A stretch of DNA of 23,179 nucleotides from Egerieimonas sp900552095 (GTDB taxonomy: Bacteria > Bacillota > Clostridia > Lachnospirales > Lachnospiraceae), in contig CABREP010000035.1 of assembly GCA_902469965.1 (NCBI GenBank), forward strand, positions 1-23,179. The letters run 5' to 3'. A program made the translations under genes and the position numbers. The notes under the pieces are model-generated. The model was given only the letters and a program-made list of their open reading frames with translations. It was not told where the DNA came from and did not search any database. Of the stretch, positions 23,052-23,179 are shown piece after piece. Positions within the stretch are counted from its first letter, which is position 1. Each line of letters opens with the position of its first letter.

Positions 23052-23136
23052 TATACACAGAAAAATTTATGCTTTTTCGACTGGTAGGAATACGATTTCA
23101 TAAGCGGGGGGCTGTCGGGAAATGGATAGTTCCAAA

Positions 23137-23176
23137 CAGGGGCAGATTTGACTCGCATGAGTCAAATCTGCCCCTG
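23137..23176. repeat. Perfect 18-bp inverted repeat at the window end
   Basis: CAGGGGCAGATTTGACTC (23137-23154) and GAGTCAAATCTGCCCCTG (23159-23176) are exact reverse complements around a four-base GCAT loop. Neither side has a proper T-run (only TTT on the minus strand), so it is not a convincing terminator. The shape recalls REP-like palindromes mobilised by RAYT (Y1) transposases, whose units often carry GGGG-CAGA-type sequence. It could also be the edge of a mobile element lying beyond the window. The annotated copy is whole, but its context to the right is unseen. Confidence 0.7.
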
Positions 23177-23179
23177 AAG

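Noticed and set aside
1..23179. CRISPR arrays, rRNA or tRNA genes, transposases
   Set aside because: No regularly spaced repeats, conserved rRNA stretches, cloverleaf-like sequences or transposase motifs were seen on reading both strands; this was by eye, not by a covariance-model search.

Overview
The window looks like a chromosomal segment of a low-to-mid GC Gram-positive anaerobe of the Clostridia, most likely a gut Lachnospiraceae. This rests on the hrcA-grpE-dnaK-dnaJ order under a CIRCE element, purine-rich Shine-Dalgarno sites, sigma-A promoters with 17-bp spacers, and a plant-galactan utilisation locus of the gan type. The genus is an inference and cannot be read from the sequence. 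Almost everything is on the minus strand; only two genes (14484-15347) are on the plus strand.

Region 1 (1-5210) is the class I heat-shock operon, read right to left: promoter and perfect CIRCE (5140-5208), hrcA, grpE, dnaK, then an internal promoter with a 5' hairpin, then dnaJ and the first 68 codons of a membrane protein that overlaps dnaJ and runs off the window. HrcA should repress its own operon through CIRCE.

Region 2 (5256-14350) is a complete-looking beta-1,4-galactan locus: a LacI-family regulator (13306-14289), then a GH53 galactanase without signal peptide, a lipoprotein binding protein, two ABC permeases, a secreted GH53 galactanase with a C-terminal carbohydrate-binding-like domain, and a GH42 beta-galactosidase, closed by a strong terminator. 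The inferred flow is: the secreted GH53 cuts galactan outside, the ABC importer brings in oligosaccharides, and the cytoplasmic GH53 and GH42 finish them to galactose. No ABC ATPase is encoded here. A perfect 17-bp palindrome lies at the operon start and a related one overlaps the regulator's own promoter, so the operator can be proposed from sequence alone. The secreted GH53 is visibly more AT-rich than its neighbours.

Region 3 (14400-15400) holds the plus-strand pair, a cytidylate-kinase-like protein and a 64-residue basic helical protein, ending in a bidirectional terminator shared with the converging nrdAB operon.

Region 4 (15411-18830) is class I ribonucleotide reductase nrdA-nrdB. Its promoter carries two NrdR-box-like sequences exactly 15 bp apart. 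The large subunit lacks a recognisable ATP-cone.

Region 5 (18830-23179) has a three-TM protein of unknown function coupled to a Gfo/Idh/MocA oxidoreductase. Beyond it lies an AT-rich block of two unknown membrane proteins and a 34-codon small ORF with its own good promoter and ribosome-binding site. The window ends in a perfect 18-bp inverted repeat. No rRNA, tRNA, CRISPR array or transposase was seen, and no stretch of more than 300 bases lacks a gene.
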